A stretch of DNA of 64,000 nucleotides from UBA6059 sp040222235 (GCA_040222235.1 JAVKDO010000014.1:35618-99617), one strand, 5' to 3'; counted from the stretch's first letter, positions 6,735-16,280 are shown. Notes: generated from the sequence alone by a model not told the origin. Program-made: numbers and translations.

Positions 6735-8576
6735 TTACCATCCTATCCCATAGTCCTCACCGTAGTTGCTGGAGCCACCCCAGAAGGAGCCGCTATCCCA
6801 GTCAAACCAAATAGCATTGATTGGGCCAGAAGTATGAGAGCGGTACTCTAAGTCATAACCCATCTCTTTGAGCTTCTTACGCGTCCATGGAGGAGTATTT
6901 TCGTTGAGTAGAAGTCTGCCGGGCTCGATTTTATGATCACCGAAGCTACTTTTCATTTGGAAGCTGTTGAAGTTGGGTGATTCGGCGGACTCCTGGACGT
7001 TCATGTCAAACTCCACCATATTGAGGAAGAACTGGAGCAGGTTCTGGTCCTGGCTATCGCCACCCTGCACGGCAAAGGATAGGAATGGTTTGCCGTCTTT
7101 TAGTGCTAAGCTCGGTGTGAGTGTCGCTCTTGGGCGCTGGCCAGGCTGGATCACATTGTAAGGGCCCTGGCTAGCATCGAGGACAAAGCTCTGCCCGCGC
7201 TGGCTCATGCCTACACCGGTGTTACCTGCGATCACAGCAGGTATCCAACCCCCACTTGGGGTAATCGATACGACCCAGCCTTCTTTGTCGGCCGTTTGGA
7301 TCGAAGTGGTGCCCGCAAAGAAGCCTTCTGTCTCCGAGAAGCTGCCATCGTCGAGATAGCCGACGGGATCTCCTTTGAGCTGCTTGTTCCACATGTCCAG
7401 ATATTCCTGGTAAGGGTTCTCCCCTTCTTGAAATTGGTACGGATCTCCAGGCCCGATTTCTGCATCATTGCGATACATGTTGATCTCCTTGGCACGCGAC
7501 TTTGCATAATCTTTGGACAGCAGTCCATCAATAGGCTCTGCAGGCGGCACGTAAGGGTCGCCATAGTAAAAATCCCGGTCGGCAAAGGCCATATTCATCG
7601 CCTGATAGATCGTGTGGATATAGCGAGCGGTGTTGTAGCCCATCTTCTCCAGATCAAAGTTTTCAAGAATATTGAGTGCCTGAAGGAGCACTGGGCCTTG
7701 TACCCATGTGGTCAGTTTATACACATCGATTCCTTTGTAGTTCGTCTTGACAGGCTCTTCCAGATAGACCTCCCAGTTGGCCAGGTCTTTCTCCGTAATC
7801 AGACCACCCTGCTCCTGCGCACCTCGCGCAAACTCCTTTGCGATATCACCTTTGTAGAATCGGTCGTAAGCCGCATAGATGGCTTCTTTTCGAGACTTTC
7901 CTTTCTTGAGGGCGTTAGCCTCTGCCTCTACCAATTTATTGAGCGTATTCCAAAGGTCTTGCTGCACAAAGATCTCTCCTGCATTAGGTGCTTCTCGCTC
8001 CTCGCCTGCATGGGTCAGATAGGTCTTAGCAGAATAAGGCCAGTCCTTGATCTTCTCCTTATGATATTCCATGGCGTTAGCGGCCTGCGCTTCTATAGGA
8101 TAGCCTTCGGCCATCTGCATGGCGGGTGCCAGCACATCCTTCAAGCTCATCGTGCCATATTCGGCTAGCATGGTCATCAAGCCGCCTGGGGTTCCAGGAG
8201 TCACTGCGTTGAGCGGTCCGTACTCTGGTGGGAATTTCAGGCCTTTCTCTGCATAAAACTCTGGCGTAGCTCCAGTGGGTGCCACACCCAGCGCGTTCAC
8301 GCCTATTACTTTTCCGGTGTTGGGATTGAAGATCAACGCCTGGGTCTCTCCTCCCCAGCTGAGCACGTCCCACATTGTTGCGGTAGCGCCGAGCATAGCA
8401 CACGCTGCATCTACAGCATTGCCTCCCTTAGCGAAGGTCAATGCTCCGGCGGTGGCACCTAGTGGCTTACCAGTAATCGCCATCCAATGCTTGCCGTGGA
8501 GCACCGGTTTCTCGGTGCGTTGAGCAGTGGATAGCTGAGCGATGAATAAGCTGATGAGTATTATAAAGTAGCGCAT
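6735..8576 (-). CDS. gamma-glutamyltransferase family protein, secreted
   Basis: The 613-residue protein has a signal peptide (about residues 1-19, ending LSTAQ) and the Ntn-hydrolase fold of gamma-glutamyltransferases. GGNAVDAACAMLGA opens the large subunit, and AGTTSIQ holds the predicted self-processing threonine T423 that would become the first residue of the small subunit. The motif continues TTS instead of the usual TTH, as in family members of unproven substrate. It would act in the periplasm or outside on glutathione or other gamma-glutamyl compounds. ATG at 8576 was preferred to a TTG two codons upstream because the signal peptide then starts normally. Confidence 0.9.
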   Translation of the reverse strand: MRYFIILISLFIAQLSTAQRTEKPVLHGKHWMAITGKPLGATAGALTFAKGGNAVDAACAMLGATATMWDVLSWGGETQALIFNPNTGKVIGVNALGVAPTGATPEFYAEKGLKFPPEYGPLNAVTPGTPGGLMTMLAEYGTMSLKDVLAPAMQMAEGYPIEAQAANAMEYHKEKIKDWPYSAKTYLTHAGEEREAPNAGEIFVQQDLWNTLNKLVEAEANALKKGKSRKEAIYAAYDRFYKGDIAKEFARGAQEQGGLITEKDLANWEVYLEEPVKTNYKGIDVYKLTTWVQGPVLLQALNILENFDLEKMGYNTARYIHTIYQAMNMAFADRDFYYGDPYVPPAEPIDGLLSKDYAKSRAKEINMYRNDAEIGPGDPYQFQEGENPYQEYLDMWNKQLKGDPVGYLDDGSFSETEGFFAGTTSIQTADKEGWVVSITPSGGWIPAVIAGNTGVGMSQRGQSFVLDASQGPYNVIQPGQRPRATLTPSLALKDGKPFLSFAVQGGDSQDQNLLQFFLNMVEFDMNVQESAESPNFNSFQMKSSFGDHKIEPGRLLLNENTPPWTRKKLKEMGYDLEYRSHTSGPINAIWFDWDSGSFWGGSSNYGEDYGIGW

Positions 8577-8674
8577 GGTCAAAGAGGTTATGGTAAATAA
8601 ACTGACCCAATGAAATTAATCAAATCGGTCATATACTCCTAAGAAACCCCAGGTTACTGATTGCTAAAACCTCC

Positions 8675-8748
8675 GCCCTTGTTGCGTCTTTTTGACCAAC
8701 AAGCCCGTCGTATCAATTAGCTTGTTGGTGATAACACCCAACAAGGGC
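8675..8748. repeat. nested palindromic repeat
   Basis: GCCCTTGTTG (8675-8684) is perfectly complementary to CAACAAGGGC (8739-8748), and inside it CCAACAAG (8696-8703) is complementary to CTTGTTGG (8721-8728). The folded form would be a cruciform-like double hairpin. It lies in the divergent gap between the gamma-glutamyltransferase and oxidoreductase genes. Confidence 0.55.
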
Positions 8749-8792
8749 ACCTTTATGGAATTATACTTTATGTCGACGATATAATTAACCGA

Positions 8793-8824
8793 TTGCGATA
8801 TATTTCTCAAATCCGTTATCTTCA
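8793..8824 (+). promoter_or_regulatory. possible promoter of the molybdopterin oxidoreductase gene
   Basis: A TTG at 8793-8795 and TATCTTCA at 8817-8824, 21 bp apart, roughly fit the Bacteroidota promoter form TTTG-N19-21-TAnnTTTG. The gene starts 18 bp after it. The -7 box matches only partly, so this is a tentative call. Confidence 0.3.
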
Positions 8825-8842
8825 AATCGTAACCGAAAATTT

Positions 8843-10927
8843 ATGGCAGAGCAGACCCATTACCGCACCTGCAACCTTTGTGAGGCAATGTGCGGGCTAG
8901 AGATCAAGTATGAAGGCACTGAGATCAAGTCGATCAAAGGCGATGAGAAAGACCCTTTCAGCAAAGGCTTCATTTGTCCTAAGGCAGTGGCACTTCAGGA
9001 TATCTATCATGATCCTGACAGGCTCAGGCTACCGCAAAAAAGAACCGGCACCACTTGGGAAACAATCAGCTGGGCACAGGCCTATGATGAGGTTGAGCAA
9101 GGCATCAAAGCAGTTCAGGAAAAGTACGGTGATGATGCCGTGGGTGTCTATAGCGGAAATCCCAATGTCCATAATCTCGGGTCTATGCTGTTCAGTTCGC
9201 GACTGCTCAAAGCCGTCCGGACTAAGAATAGGTTCTCGGCCACCTCGGTAGATCAGTTACCTCACCACTTTGCTTCTCAATTCATGTTGGGCAATTCGAT
9301 CCAACTACCCGTTCCTGATATTGACCGCACACATTATTTCCTTGTCTTTGGTGCCAATCCCATTGCTTCTAATGGAAGCATCATGAGTGCAGCGGCTATG
9401 CCTAAGCGCATCAAAGAACTGCAGGAAAGAAGCGGCAAAATGGTGGTCATTGATCCGCGGAGGTCAGAAACGGCACAGCGTGCCGATGAACATTTCTTCA
9501 TTCGACCAGGTACTGATGTGTATCTCTTAGGAGCTATTCTGCATTTGATCTTATCCAATCACCCCACCCAACTACCGGAATACTACAAAGGGTATGAAGA
9601 CTTATCAGCGCTATTTGAGAAGTTCACTTCTGATAGAGTGGACGGAATCACAGGAGTACCAGCTGCGGAAATTGAAAAGCTTGCCGCCGACTTTTCCGCT
9701 GCTGAAAGTGCTGTCTGCTACGGCCGCATGGGCGTCTCTGTACAAGAGCACGGTGCGCTCTGTCAGTGGATCATTTACCTAATCAATATGGTGTCGGGCA
9801 ACTTCGATAGTCCTGGAGGCATGATGTGCGCCAATCCCGCGATCGATGTAGTGCATACCAAGCCGGAAGGCACGATGTACAGCTATGACCGCTGGAAGAG
9901 CAGGGTGCGGGGCTTACCAGAATTTGGCAATGAGCTCCCTGCGGCTGTGATGGCAGAAGAGATGCTCACCGAAGGCGAGGGCCAGATCAAGGCCTTCATC
10001 TGCAATGCTGGTAATCCGGTATTGTCCACTCCCAACGGAGAGAAACTGGATAAAGCTTTGTCTGGACTCGAATTCATGGTCTCCATTGATATCTATCTCA
10101 ATGAGACCTCTCGACATGCCCATATCATCTTGCCTCCCGCTACTGGTTTGGAAACGCCGCATTACGATCTGGTCTTCCACAATCTTGCTGTACATAATCA
10201 TGCTAAGTTCAGCCCAGCCTTATTTCCGATAGGGTCAGACAGAAAATACGACTGGCAAATTTATAAGGAACTTGGGGAACGGTTTTCTGACATGAGTGCT
10301 ATAAAGAAAATGGCCGATAAACTGGTCACTCCTGAGGTCGTGGTCGACCAAGGGCTCAAAAGAGGCCCTTATGACATACGTCTAAAAGACCTGAGAAAGA
10401 ACCCACATGGGATAGATCTTGGGCCACTTCAGCCGGTACTGCCCAAGCAGATTTTTACTCCAGACAAAAAGGTCGATATGGTGCCAAAGGTGCTGGTAGA
10501 TGGCTTGAAGAAATTAGACTTCAATACTCCTCCACAAGATAAACTTCAGCTCATCGGCAGGCGGCATCTTCGCTCTAACAACACGTGGATGCACAATAGC
10601 GAGCGGTTGGTCAAAGGACCAAATCGATGTACGGCCATGATACATCCCGATGATGCGGAGAAGCTGGGCATTGTGGATGGTGAGTTGATACAAGTCCACA
10701 ACGAACATGGAAAAGTGGAGATCGAGGCTGAACTCAGCCAAGGCCTCATGCCTGGTGTGATCAGCATCCCGCACGGCTGGGGCCACAACAAAGAAGGTAT
10801 CGGCTGGACTACTGCAAAAGCGCATGCTGGAGTTTCCATCAATGATCTCACTAGTGATCAGGAAGTAGATGCTGTCTCAGGAAATGCTGCTGTGAATGGG
10901 GTGTTTGTGGAGATTTCTAAGATGTAG
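8843..10927 (+). CDS. molybdopterin-dependent oxidoreductase with [4Fe-4S] N-terminus
   Basis: The 694-residue protein begins with an iron-sulfur motif C10-x2-C13-x3-C17-x27-C45 directly followed by PK, as in the Mo/W-bisMGD (DMSO reductase) superfamily. Molybdopterin-binding segments follow (FGANPIASNGS; VVIDPRRSETAQRADEHFFIRPGTD; ICNAGNPVLSTPNGEKLDKAL), and the C-terminal molydopterin dinucleotide-binding domain has HPDDAEKLGIVDGELI and ISIPHGWGH. No Tat signal is present, so it should be cytoplasmic. It resembles the assimilatory nitrate reductase/formate-dehydrogenase-like group annotated only as molybdopterin oxidoreductase; the substrate is unknown and no electron-transfer subunit gene is adjacent. 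Confidence 0.9.
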   Translation: MAEQTHYRTCNLCEAMCGLEIKYEGTEIKSIKGDEKDPFSKGFICPKAVALQDIYHDPDRLRLPQKRTGTTWETISWAQAYDEVEQGIKAVQEKYGDDAVGVYSGNPNVHNLGSMLFSSRLLKAVRTKNRFSATSVDQLPHHFASQFMLGNSIQLPVPDIDRTHYFLVFGANPIASNGSIMSAAAMPKRIKELQERSGKMVVIDPRRSETAQRADEHFFIRPGTDVYLLGAILHLILSNHPTQLPEYYKGYEDLSALFEKFTSDRVDGITGVPAAEIEKLAADFSAAESAVCYGRMGVSVQEHGALCQWIIYLINMVSGNFDSPGGMMCANPAIDVVHTKPEGTMYSYDRWKSRVRGLPEFGNELPAAVMAEEMLTEGEGQIKAFICNAGNPVLSTPNGEKLDKALSGLEFMVSIDIYLNETSRHAHIILPPATGLETPHYDLVFHNLAVHNHAKFSPALFPIGSDRKYDWQIYKELGERFSDMSAIKKMADKLVTPEVVVDQGLKRGPYDIRLKDLRKNPHGIDLGPLQPVLPKQIFTPDKKVDMVPKVLVDGLKKLDFNTPPQDKLQLIGRRHLRSNNTWMHNSERLVKGPNRCTAMIHPDDAEKLGIVDGELIQVHNEHGKVEIEAELSQGLMPGVISIPHGWGHNKEGIGWTTAKAHAGVSINDLTSDQEVDAVSGNAAVNGVFVEISKM

Positions 10928-10937
10928 AGTAATTCTA

Positions 10938-11133
10938 GGCAGAGGCACCAGCGAGACGCTGGCGCCAGTTGACAACCTTCACTTGTGGACCGCATGGCAT
11001 ATGCTTTAGTAAATCAGCACACTTCACAAAAGTGCGCTACGCGTTGAATATCCCACCCCTCAGTCATTCCCGCAGGGAATCTATGTACCTAACCGCTACT
11101 CCCATGAGAATAGACTCTCTGCGGGAGTGACTG
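10938..11133. repeat. intergenic repeats: hairpin and 24-bp inverted pair
   Basis: The 400-bp gap after the oxidoreductase has no gene. CCAGCG-AGA-CGCTGG forms a hairpin near 10947-10961, followed by CGCTGGCGCCAGTTGACAA, similar to 5141-5165. A separate inverted pair at 11061-11084 and 11110-11133 matches over 24 bp with three mismatches (CAGTCATTCCCGCAGGGAAT type). These look like the same CATTCCC-rich palindromic family as 1588-1787. The rest of the gap to 11276 shows nothing recognisable. Confidence 0.5.
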
Positions 11134-11273
11134 TAAAATGTGTCAATAAATCTCTCACCATGGCGTGTGGCACACAAGCAATAAATTGTGCATAAAGAGG
11201 GTCTGTGAGCCACAGACTGTGGAGAGAGACCGCATAGTGAGCAATACACCGGAACGGTTTATAGGAGCTTGAG

Positions 11274-11311
11274 ACATAAAAAAACCCTCGCTGTTTTCAC
11301 AACGAGGGTTT
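11274..11311 (-). terminator. intrinsic terminator of the desaturase gene
   Basis: On the minus strand AACCCTCG pairs with CGAGGGTT and the second arm runs directly into seven T (the A-run at 11278-11284 on the + strand). It lies 24 bp after the desaturase stop. The stem is strong, so this call is firm. Confidence 0.85.
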
Positions 11312-11334
11312 CAGTTTCAATATTCCGATAGGTG

Positions 11335-12123
11335 CTAAGCAGCCATCGCCTGTGACTGAGCATCGGCCTTAGCCGTTTCTGTCAATTCCTTCTGATCCTT
11401 CATTTTAATCGCGCCCAGTTTATTGAGCAGCTTGATCACCTGATAGGTTGGATCAATTTCGTGCCATCTGATACCACCGAAGTTAGCTCTTGAGCCGTAC
11501 TTGTGGTGATTATTGTGATAACTCTCTCCCATCATCAAGAAATCGACCGGTAAGAAGTTGCGAGAGGTATCACCCACTTTAAAATTGCGGTAGCCATACT
11601 TGTGTGCAAACCAGTTGATAATCGCACCGTGGATCGGCGAGAACATCCATTGCAATGGTAATAGTAACCACAACCACCATACGTCCACGAATGTCCAATA
11701 TACACCGAAGTAGATAGCACCCCAGAACAATCTTGATGGCCAAGATCTGGCGAACTTGTCAAAAGCATCCCATTGGGGTACACCGTCAACGAAACGATCC
11801 TCTGGAATGACTTTCTTAGCGGCGATTGCCGAGTAGATCGTCTTGGTTTTCCACATCATCTTGAAGAGCGTCTCATCATACTTAGGTGAGTGTGGGTCAC
11901 TGGGCGTATCTGCAAAAGCATGGTGCATGCGGTGCATTACGCCATAGCCATAAGGGCTCAGGTAATTCGAGCCTTGGAATATCCAAGTCAATACGAAAAA
12001 AACCTTCTCAGCAAATTTACTCATAGTGAATGCCGCGTGAGCTGCATATCTATGCAAAAAGAAGGTTTGAAAGAACAGCGATAAGTACCACTGCGCAATG
12101 AAGAACGGAATGATTACATTCAT
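11335..12123 (-). CDS. acyl-CoA / fatty acid desaturase
   Basis: The 262-residue membrane protein has the three histidine boxes of the stearoyl-CoA-desaturase-like di-iron family: H24RYAAH29, HRMHH (about 63-67) and HNNHH near residue 207. Hydrophobic helices lie at about 4-23, 38-56 and 140-180. It would introduce a cis double bond, probably delta-9, into saturated acyl chains at the inner membrane, adjusting membrane fluidity. The sigma factor gene lies 105 bp upstream on the same strand, which could link it to envelope stress, but no direct evidence of regulation is seen. A strong terminator follows. Confidence 0.9.
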   Translation of the reverse strand: MNVIIPFFIAQWYLSLFFQTFFLHRYAAHAAFTMSKFAEKVFFVLTWIFQGSNYLSPYGYGVMHRMHHAFADTPSDPHSPKYDETLFKMMWKTKTIYSAIAAKKVIPEDRFVDGVPQWDAFDKFARSWPSRLFWGAIYFGVYWTFVDVWWLWLLLPLQWMFSPIHGAIINWFAHKYGYRNFKVGDTSRNFLPVDFLMMGESYHNNHHKYGSRANFGGIRWHEIDPTYQVIKLLNKLGAIKMKDQKELTETAKADAQSQAMAA

Positions 12124-12228
12124 ATCAAGTCTTAATAATTTGGTTCAAGGTCAATTCAAGAGATGGAGTATTCCCCCTTCTCACCTATTAAGACAGGTTC
12201 ACTTTAGATTCGTGACAGAAAAGGATAA

Positions 12229-12840
12229 TTATTTTTCGAGTTTCTTTCTTTCTTCAATCTCACGGTTGAGATTGGCAATCAATTCTTCAGGATCACCGAA
12301 AGAACAAGCGTTGCTAAAACTCTCGAGCAGCTTGTTGTGATTGGGCAGATCCACTTTGAATTTCATCTTATCCAGAGACAACTTTTCTTTGGCTCTTGAA
12401 ACTATCTGTCTACAGTGATCTTTCTTCTTCTCGAAGATGTCCTGTAACTCATCGTACTCATAGTCAAAGACTTCCCTCATGAGGAAAATGGCCTTTTCTA
12501 CTGGCTCTAGCTTCTTATGCATAGCTGCTAGTGCAGTAGAAATCTCATTCTCCAGGTCGAACGAGTCAAAATTGAACTTGTCAGAAAGCTCCAGATTTTG
12601 AAAAGTCTCGATATACTCTTTCTTTTTCTGATTAAACGCGTTGAGGTGATTGATACAGTTGTTAGTGACAGCCCGTACCAGATAAGCTCTCGTATTCTCG
12701 ATTTTGCTTTTGTCTATACTCAGGTACTTAAGGAAAGTATCCTGAACGATATCCTCGGCATCATGAATACACCCTACCATTCTCATCGCAATGGAGTGCA
12801 ATAGAGGTCGGTAAAGCGCTATTTCCTGTGTTTGTGTCAA
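12229..12840 (-). CDS. ECF-type RNA polymerase sigma factor
   Basis: The 203-residue protein has sigma region 2 (MRMVGCIHDAEDIVQDTFLKYL, about 19-40; the ARAYLV-like segment about 57-66) and region 4 (EKAIFLMREVFDYEYDELQDIFEKKKDHCRQIVSRAKEKL, about 108-150). The region-4 tail is longer than in minimal ECF factors and ends in a charged helix. No anti-sigma gene is adjacent. It starts at TTG, since an in-frame stop lies two codons upstream and the first internal ATG would cut into region 2. It may drive the downstream desaturase gene. Confidence 0.85.
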   Translation of the reverse strand: MTQTQEIALYRPLLHSIAMRMVGCIHDAEDIVQDTFLKYLSIDKSKIENTRAYLVRAVTNNCINHLNAFNQKKKEYIETFQNLELSDKFNFDSFDLENEISTALAAMHKKLEPVEKAIFLMREVFDYEYDELQDIFEKKKDHCRQIVSRAKEKLSLDKMKFKVDLPNHNKLLESFSNACSFGDPEELIANLNREIEERKKLEK

Positions 12841-12915
12841 ATCAGTTTACTGATGTTACTGCAAAAGTAATGGGTAATTGTCAATCAACTACGATCTCAG
12901 TCAGTTATCAACAAA

Positions 12916-13785
12916 TCAGCCCGGTACTTTTACGTCAAGGGCGTCCTTTTCACCAAATTTAGTTCCCTCTGGAGTTCTGTAAGGCTGAAATGGTATCTTC
13001 AGCAAATTGCCTAACCGTTCGTTCTCGTCAGCGGCCATATGCGTATCTATGCCATAGGTCAACTCCCCGGTATTTTCTACGCTCGCGAATGTCCCAAAGA
13101 CCCGGTCCCAGATGGAGAAGATATTACCATAATTGGTGTCGCTAAGGGGCTGCATATAGTGATGATGCACTTTATGCATATTGGGCGTGACGAATAGATA
13201 GCTCAATGCTTTGTCGACTCCCTTTGGCATATTGATATTGGCATGAGTGATGTGAGCGAACAGAACTGACAGACTCTGATAAAACATTACCATCCAGATT
13301 GGCGCTCCCACGATCATCACTGCGCAGATCGTAAAGAAAATTCTAAAAACAGTCTCTCCCGGATGATGTCTTAAGCCAGTGGTCACATCAACTGTGGTAT
13401 CACTATGATGAACTAGGTGAAACTTCCACATCCACTTGACCTGATGCTCGGTCCAGTGAATGAAGTAGGCACCTATGAGATCCAGCAGTAGTACTCCGAC
13501 AACCACCTGTGCCCAGATGGGCATGTCTATCAAGTAGAGTAATCCAAATTGATTACCAGAGGCCCAGTTGGACGCGGCTAGTAGTACTCCAGCTAGCCCG
13601 AAACCAATAATTGCGGTAGTGAGTGTCAGGAATAAATTGATTCCGGCGTGTTTGACTTTCTTGTACTGAAACAAAAACAAAGGGATGACCCCTTCCAATA
13701 TCCAGAAAAACACAACCCCACCTAAGAGGAGTCCTGTTCTGAATACGGTAGGAATATTTTCAAAGAAGGCAATAAAAGCATCCAT
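12916..13785 (-). CDS. sterol desaturase / fatty acid hydroxylase superfamily protein
   Basis: The 289-residue protein has four or more hydrophobic helices and the histidine clusters of the superfamily: HWTEHQVKWMWKFHLVHHSDTTVDVTTGLRHHPGE in the first half and MHKVHHHYMQPLSDTNYGNIFSIWDRVFGT in the second. They would hold a di-iron centre at the membrane face. The closing NYGNIFSIWDRVFGTF motif is typical. Relatives hydroxylate or desaturate sterols, carotenoids or fatty acyl chains; carotenoid hydroxylase-like or ether-lipid roles are both possible. Its strand and neighbours (sigma factor, fatty acid desaturase) suggest membrane-lipid work. Confidence 0.87.
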   Translation of the reverse strand: MDAFIAFFENIPTVFRTGLLLGGVVFFWILEGVIPLFLFQYKKVKHAGINLFLTLTTAIIGFGLAGVLLAASNWASGNQFGLLYLIDMPIWAQVVVGVLLLDLIGAYFIHWTEHQVKWMWKFHLVHHSDTTVDVTTGLRHHPGETVFRIFFTICAVMIVGAPIWMVMFYQSLSVLFAHITHANINMPKGVDKALSYLFVTPNMHKVHHHYMQPLSDTNYGNIFSIWDRVFGTFASVENTGELTYGIDTHMAADENERLGNLLKIPFQPYRTPEGTKFGEKDALDVKVPG

Positions 13786-14026
13786 ACTTCATCGAGTTGA
13801 GTTAATCACTTAAAGGTAATGAGCCATGGGCTATCAGCCAAAAGCCGCTCACATCACCTGTACCCTAAGGGCAAACCAAAAAACGAACCTGGGTGTTTTG
13901 GATTCCATATCTGCCCAATCCGCGACAAGTCTTACTCACGTTTCGTATCACCTTAGCCACCATGCGCAGAGTAGGACCTACATCAGCTTTGAATTGTATT
14001 AGTATTGCTTGGTAGAGCTTCAGGTT

Positions 14027-16228
14027 ATGAGGAAATTTAGCATTGGTATGAAACACCCAGGTACGAGACTTTGGATATGGACAGTGTTGATCACCCTTCA
14101 GCTGGGTGGCTATGCTCAGGAGACTCCTCATGAAGTGGCCAGGGCTTGGAATGAAGCAGTACTACATGCGATTAGAAATGATTTTGCACGGCCAACCGTC
14201 CACGCGCGTAACTTATTCCACATTTCATTGGCCATGTATGACACTTGGGCCTTGTTCGATGATACGGCCGAGACTTACCTAATAGGTAAATCCATCGGCG
14301 ACTTTCAGTCATCATTAGATGCAAGTGACATCCTCTTAGATGACTTATCAGAAAATCAGCGTGAAGTTGCCAGCTATGCCGTGTATAGGATAGCGTCCTT
14401 TCGCTTTACGGGATCTCCTGACGCACAAAGTTCCCTTGCATACTTCGATTCGTTGATGGTATATTTCGGGTACGACATCACCAAAACGTCTATCGACTTC
14501 ACAGACGGAAGTGCCTCCGCCTTGGGTAATTATATCGGCAGTGAAATCATTAGATATGGGCTACAAGATGGGGCGAATGAGCAAAACGATTATTCGAACC
14601 AACACTATTTCCCGGTCAACCCGCCGTTGGTAGTATCCCAGGCAGGCAACCCGACTTTACTTGAACCGGATCGTTGGCAGCCGTTGGCTTTTGATGTATT
14701 CATTGATCAAAGCAACAATGTGATTCAGGGAAGTATTCCGGATTTTCTGAGTCCAGAATGGGGGGACGTCCGGGGATTCTCGCTTGACCCGGAGCAAGCT
14801 GAAGTATATACACGCAGTTTCAATGATTTTCTGGTGTATCATGATCCTGGCCCGCCCCCTTTCCTATCGGGAAATGATAGCGATAAAGCAGCCTATCAGT
14901 GGGGGTTCGGTCTTGTCACACATTGGTCAGCCCATCTTGATCCATCAGACGGTGTGCTTTGGGATATCTCGCCAGCCAGCATCGGAAATGTCACATCATT
15001 CCCTGCTTCATTTGAAGAATATCAGAACTTCTACAAACCAGAAGGTGGTGACTCAAGTGAAGGACATTCTCTTAACCCAAAAACCAATGCGCCCTACGAA
15101 CCGCAGGTGGTACCCAGAGGAGACTATGCCAGAGTGCTGGCTGAGTTCTGGGCTGATGGGCCGGACTCAGAGACTCCCCCTGGGCATTGGTTTACCCTAC
15201 TCAATTATGTGATGGATCACCCTGATTTTGAACCCAACTATAGGGGGCAGTCACCAATACAAGATCCTTTTGAGTATCAGGTCAAAGCTTACTTCGCGTT
15301 AGGGGCGGCCATGCATGATGTGGCTATCACGGCCTGGGCATTAAAAGGCTGGTATGACTACATAAGACCTATCTCGGCACTGAGGTATATAGCAGGGCTT
15401 GGTCAGAGTAGCGATCCTACCGGAACTAATTATCACTCCGATGGCATCCCTCTAACAGATGGTCTGGTCGAACTCGTGACTGAAGGTGACCCTCTCGCAG
15501 GGTCGAACGGCCAACACATCAATAAAATCAAATTCTATACCTGGAGAGGGCCCGCTTTCATCTCGGACGAGGAAACCGATGTAGCAGGAGTAGGTTGGAT
15601 ATTGGCAGAGAACTGGTGGCCTTATCAGCGTCCTACTTTTGTCACCCCACCTTTTGCAGGCTATGTCTCCGGGCACTCTACTTATTCTCGAGCTGCGGCT
15701 GAGATACTCACTGAGTTGACGGGGGATCCTTATTTCCCTGGCGGTATGGGCGAGTTTCTAGCCAAACAAAATGAGTTCTTAGTTTTCGAAGATGGGCCAA
15801 GCGTAGATGTGACACTGCAATGGGCGACCTATAGAGACGCGTCTGACCAATGTAGTCTATCGAGAATTTGGGGCGGCATCCATCCCCCTGCTGATGACAT
15901 ACCGGGTAGAGTCATTGGCGAGGAGATAGGCTTGGAGGTCTTTGCCCTAGCCGACCAATACTTTCAAGGGGAAGTGGTATTGAGCGCTGAAGATCAACCT
16001 AATAAGATGTTCCAGCTTTATCCTAACCCTGTTGCCCAAGGTGATTATCTAAACATCTACCATGATGACCCAAAGGATCGCATAGAGGTATTTGATCTAG
16101 GAGGCAACAAAAGACTCGAACAGCAAACAAGGTTAACTGACGGTCGACTCTACACAAGAAGCTTAGAATCGGGACTCTACTTTATCCGAATTAATGGCGC
16201 GAGTACGCAAAGATTTCTGGTAAGATAA
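14027..16228 (+). CDS. secreted vanadium-dependent haloperoxidase / PAP2-superfamily protein with T9SS tail
   Basis: The 733-residue protein has a signal peptide (cleaved near GGYAQ), a long helical catalytic domain and a C-terminal type A sorting domain (YPNPV at about 665, ending in GLYFIRINGASTQRFLVR). The vanadate/phosphate site of the PAP2 superfamily is complete: K440-x6-R447-P, SGH with H550, and SRIWGGIHPPADD with the second histidine H619. The second motif is followed by DD in place of the usual xxxD spacing. Vanadium haloperoxidases oxidise halides with H2O2; phosphatase activity is the alternative. Start ATG 14027 was chosen; an upstream TTG and an internal ATG at 14048 are alternatives. 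Confidence 0.88.
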   Translation: MRKFSIGMKHPGTRLWIWTVLITLQLGGYAQETPHEVARAWNEAVLHAIRNDFARPTVHARNLFHISLAMYDTWALFDDTAETYLIGKSIGDFQSSLDASDILLDDLSENQREVASYAVYRIASFRFTGSPDAQSSLAYFDSLMVYFGYDITKTSIDFTDGSASALGNYIGSEIIRYGLQDGANEQNDYSNQHYFPVNPPLVVSQAGNPTLLEPDRWQPLAFDVFIDQSNNVIQGSIPDFLSPEWGDVRGFSLDPEQAEVYTRSFNDFLVYHDPGPPPFLSGNDSDKAAYQWGFGLVTHWSAHLDPSDGVLWDISPASIGNVTSFPASFEEYQNFYKPEGGDSSEGHSLNPKTNAPYEPQVVPRGDYARVLAEFWADGPDSETPPGHWFTLLNYVMDHPDFEPNYRGQSPIQDPFEYQVKAYFALGAAMHDVAITAWALKGWYDYIRPISALRYIAGLGQSSDPTGTNYHSDGIPLTDGLVELVTEGDPLAGSNGQHINKIKFYTWRGPAFISDEETDVAGVGWILAENWWPYQRPTFVTPPFAGYVSGHSTYSRAAAEILTELTGDPYFPGGMGEFLAKQNEFLVFEDGPSVDVTLQWATYRDASDQCSLSRIWGGIHPPADDIPGRVIGEEIGLEVFALADQYFQGEVVLSAEDQPNKMFQLYPNPVAQGDYLNIYHDDPKDRIEVFDLGGNKRLEQQTRLTDGRLYTRSLESGLYFIRINGASTQRFLVR

Positions 16229-16230
16229 AT

Positions 16231-16280
16231 CGAGGCAAATCAGGTGACGACAACTTGTCAAAACTACTCGATTTGCCTCG
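16231..16280. repeat. 11-bp perfect inverted repeat between convergent genes
   Basis: CGAGGCAAATC (16231-16241) is perfectly complementary to GATTTGCCTCG (16270-16280), with a 28-base spacer. It follows the haloperoxidase stop directly and could stop transcription, but lacks a T-tract and may instead be a palindromic repeat. Confidence 0.45.

Noticed and set aside
7296..8168. A 290-codon open frame antisense to the gamma-glutamyltransferase gene
   Set aside because: It lies wholly within a strongly conserved gene, has no recognisable domain and has the leucine/isoleucine- and cysteine-rich look of a reversed coding strand.
13865..14131. An 88-codon minus-strand frame with arginine-rich sequence (PTLRMVAKVIRNVSKTCRG)
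   Set aside because: It runs across the start of the haloperoxidase gene and has no start context. The underlying 13860-13990 sequence may be an intergenic repeat but I could not support this.
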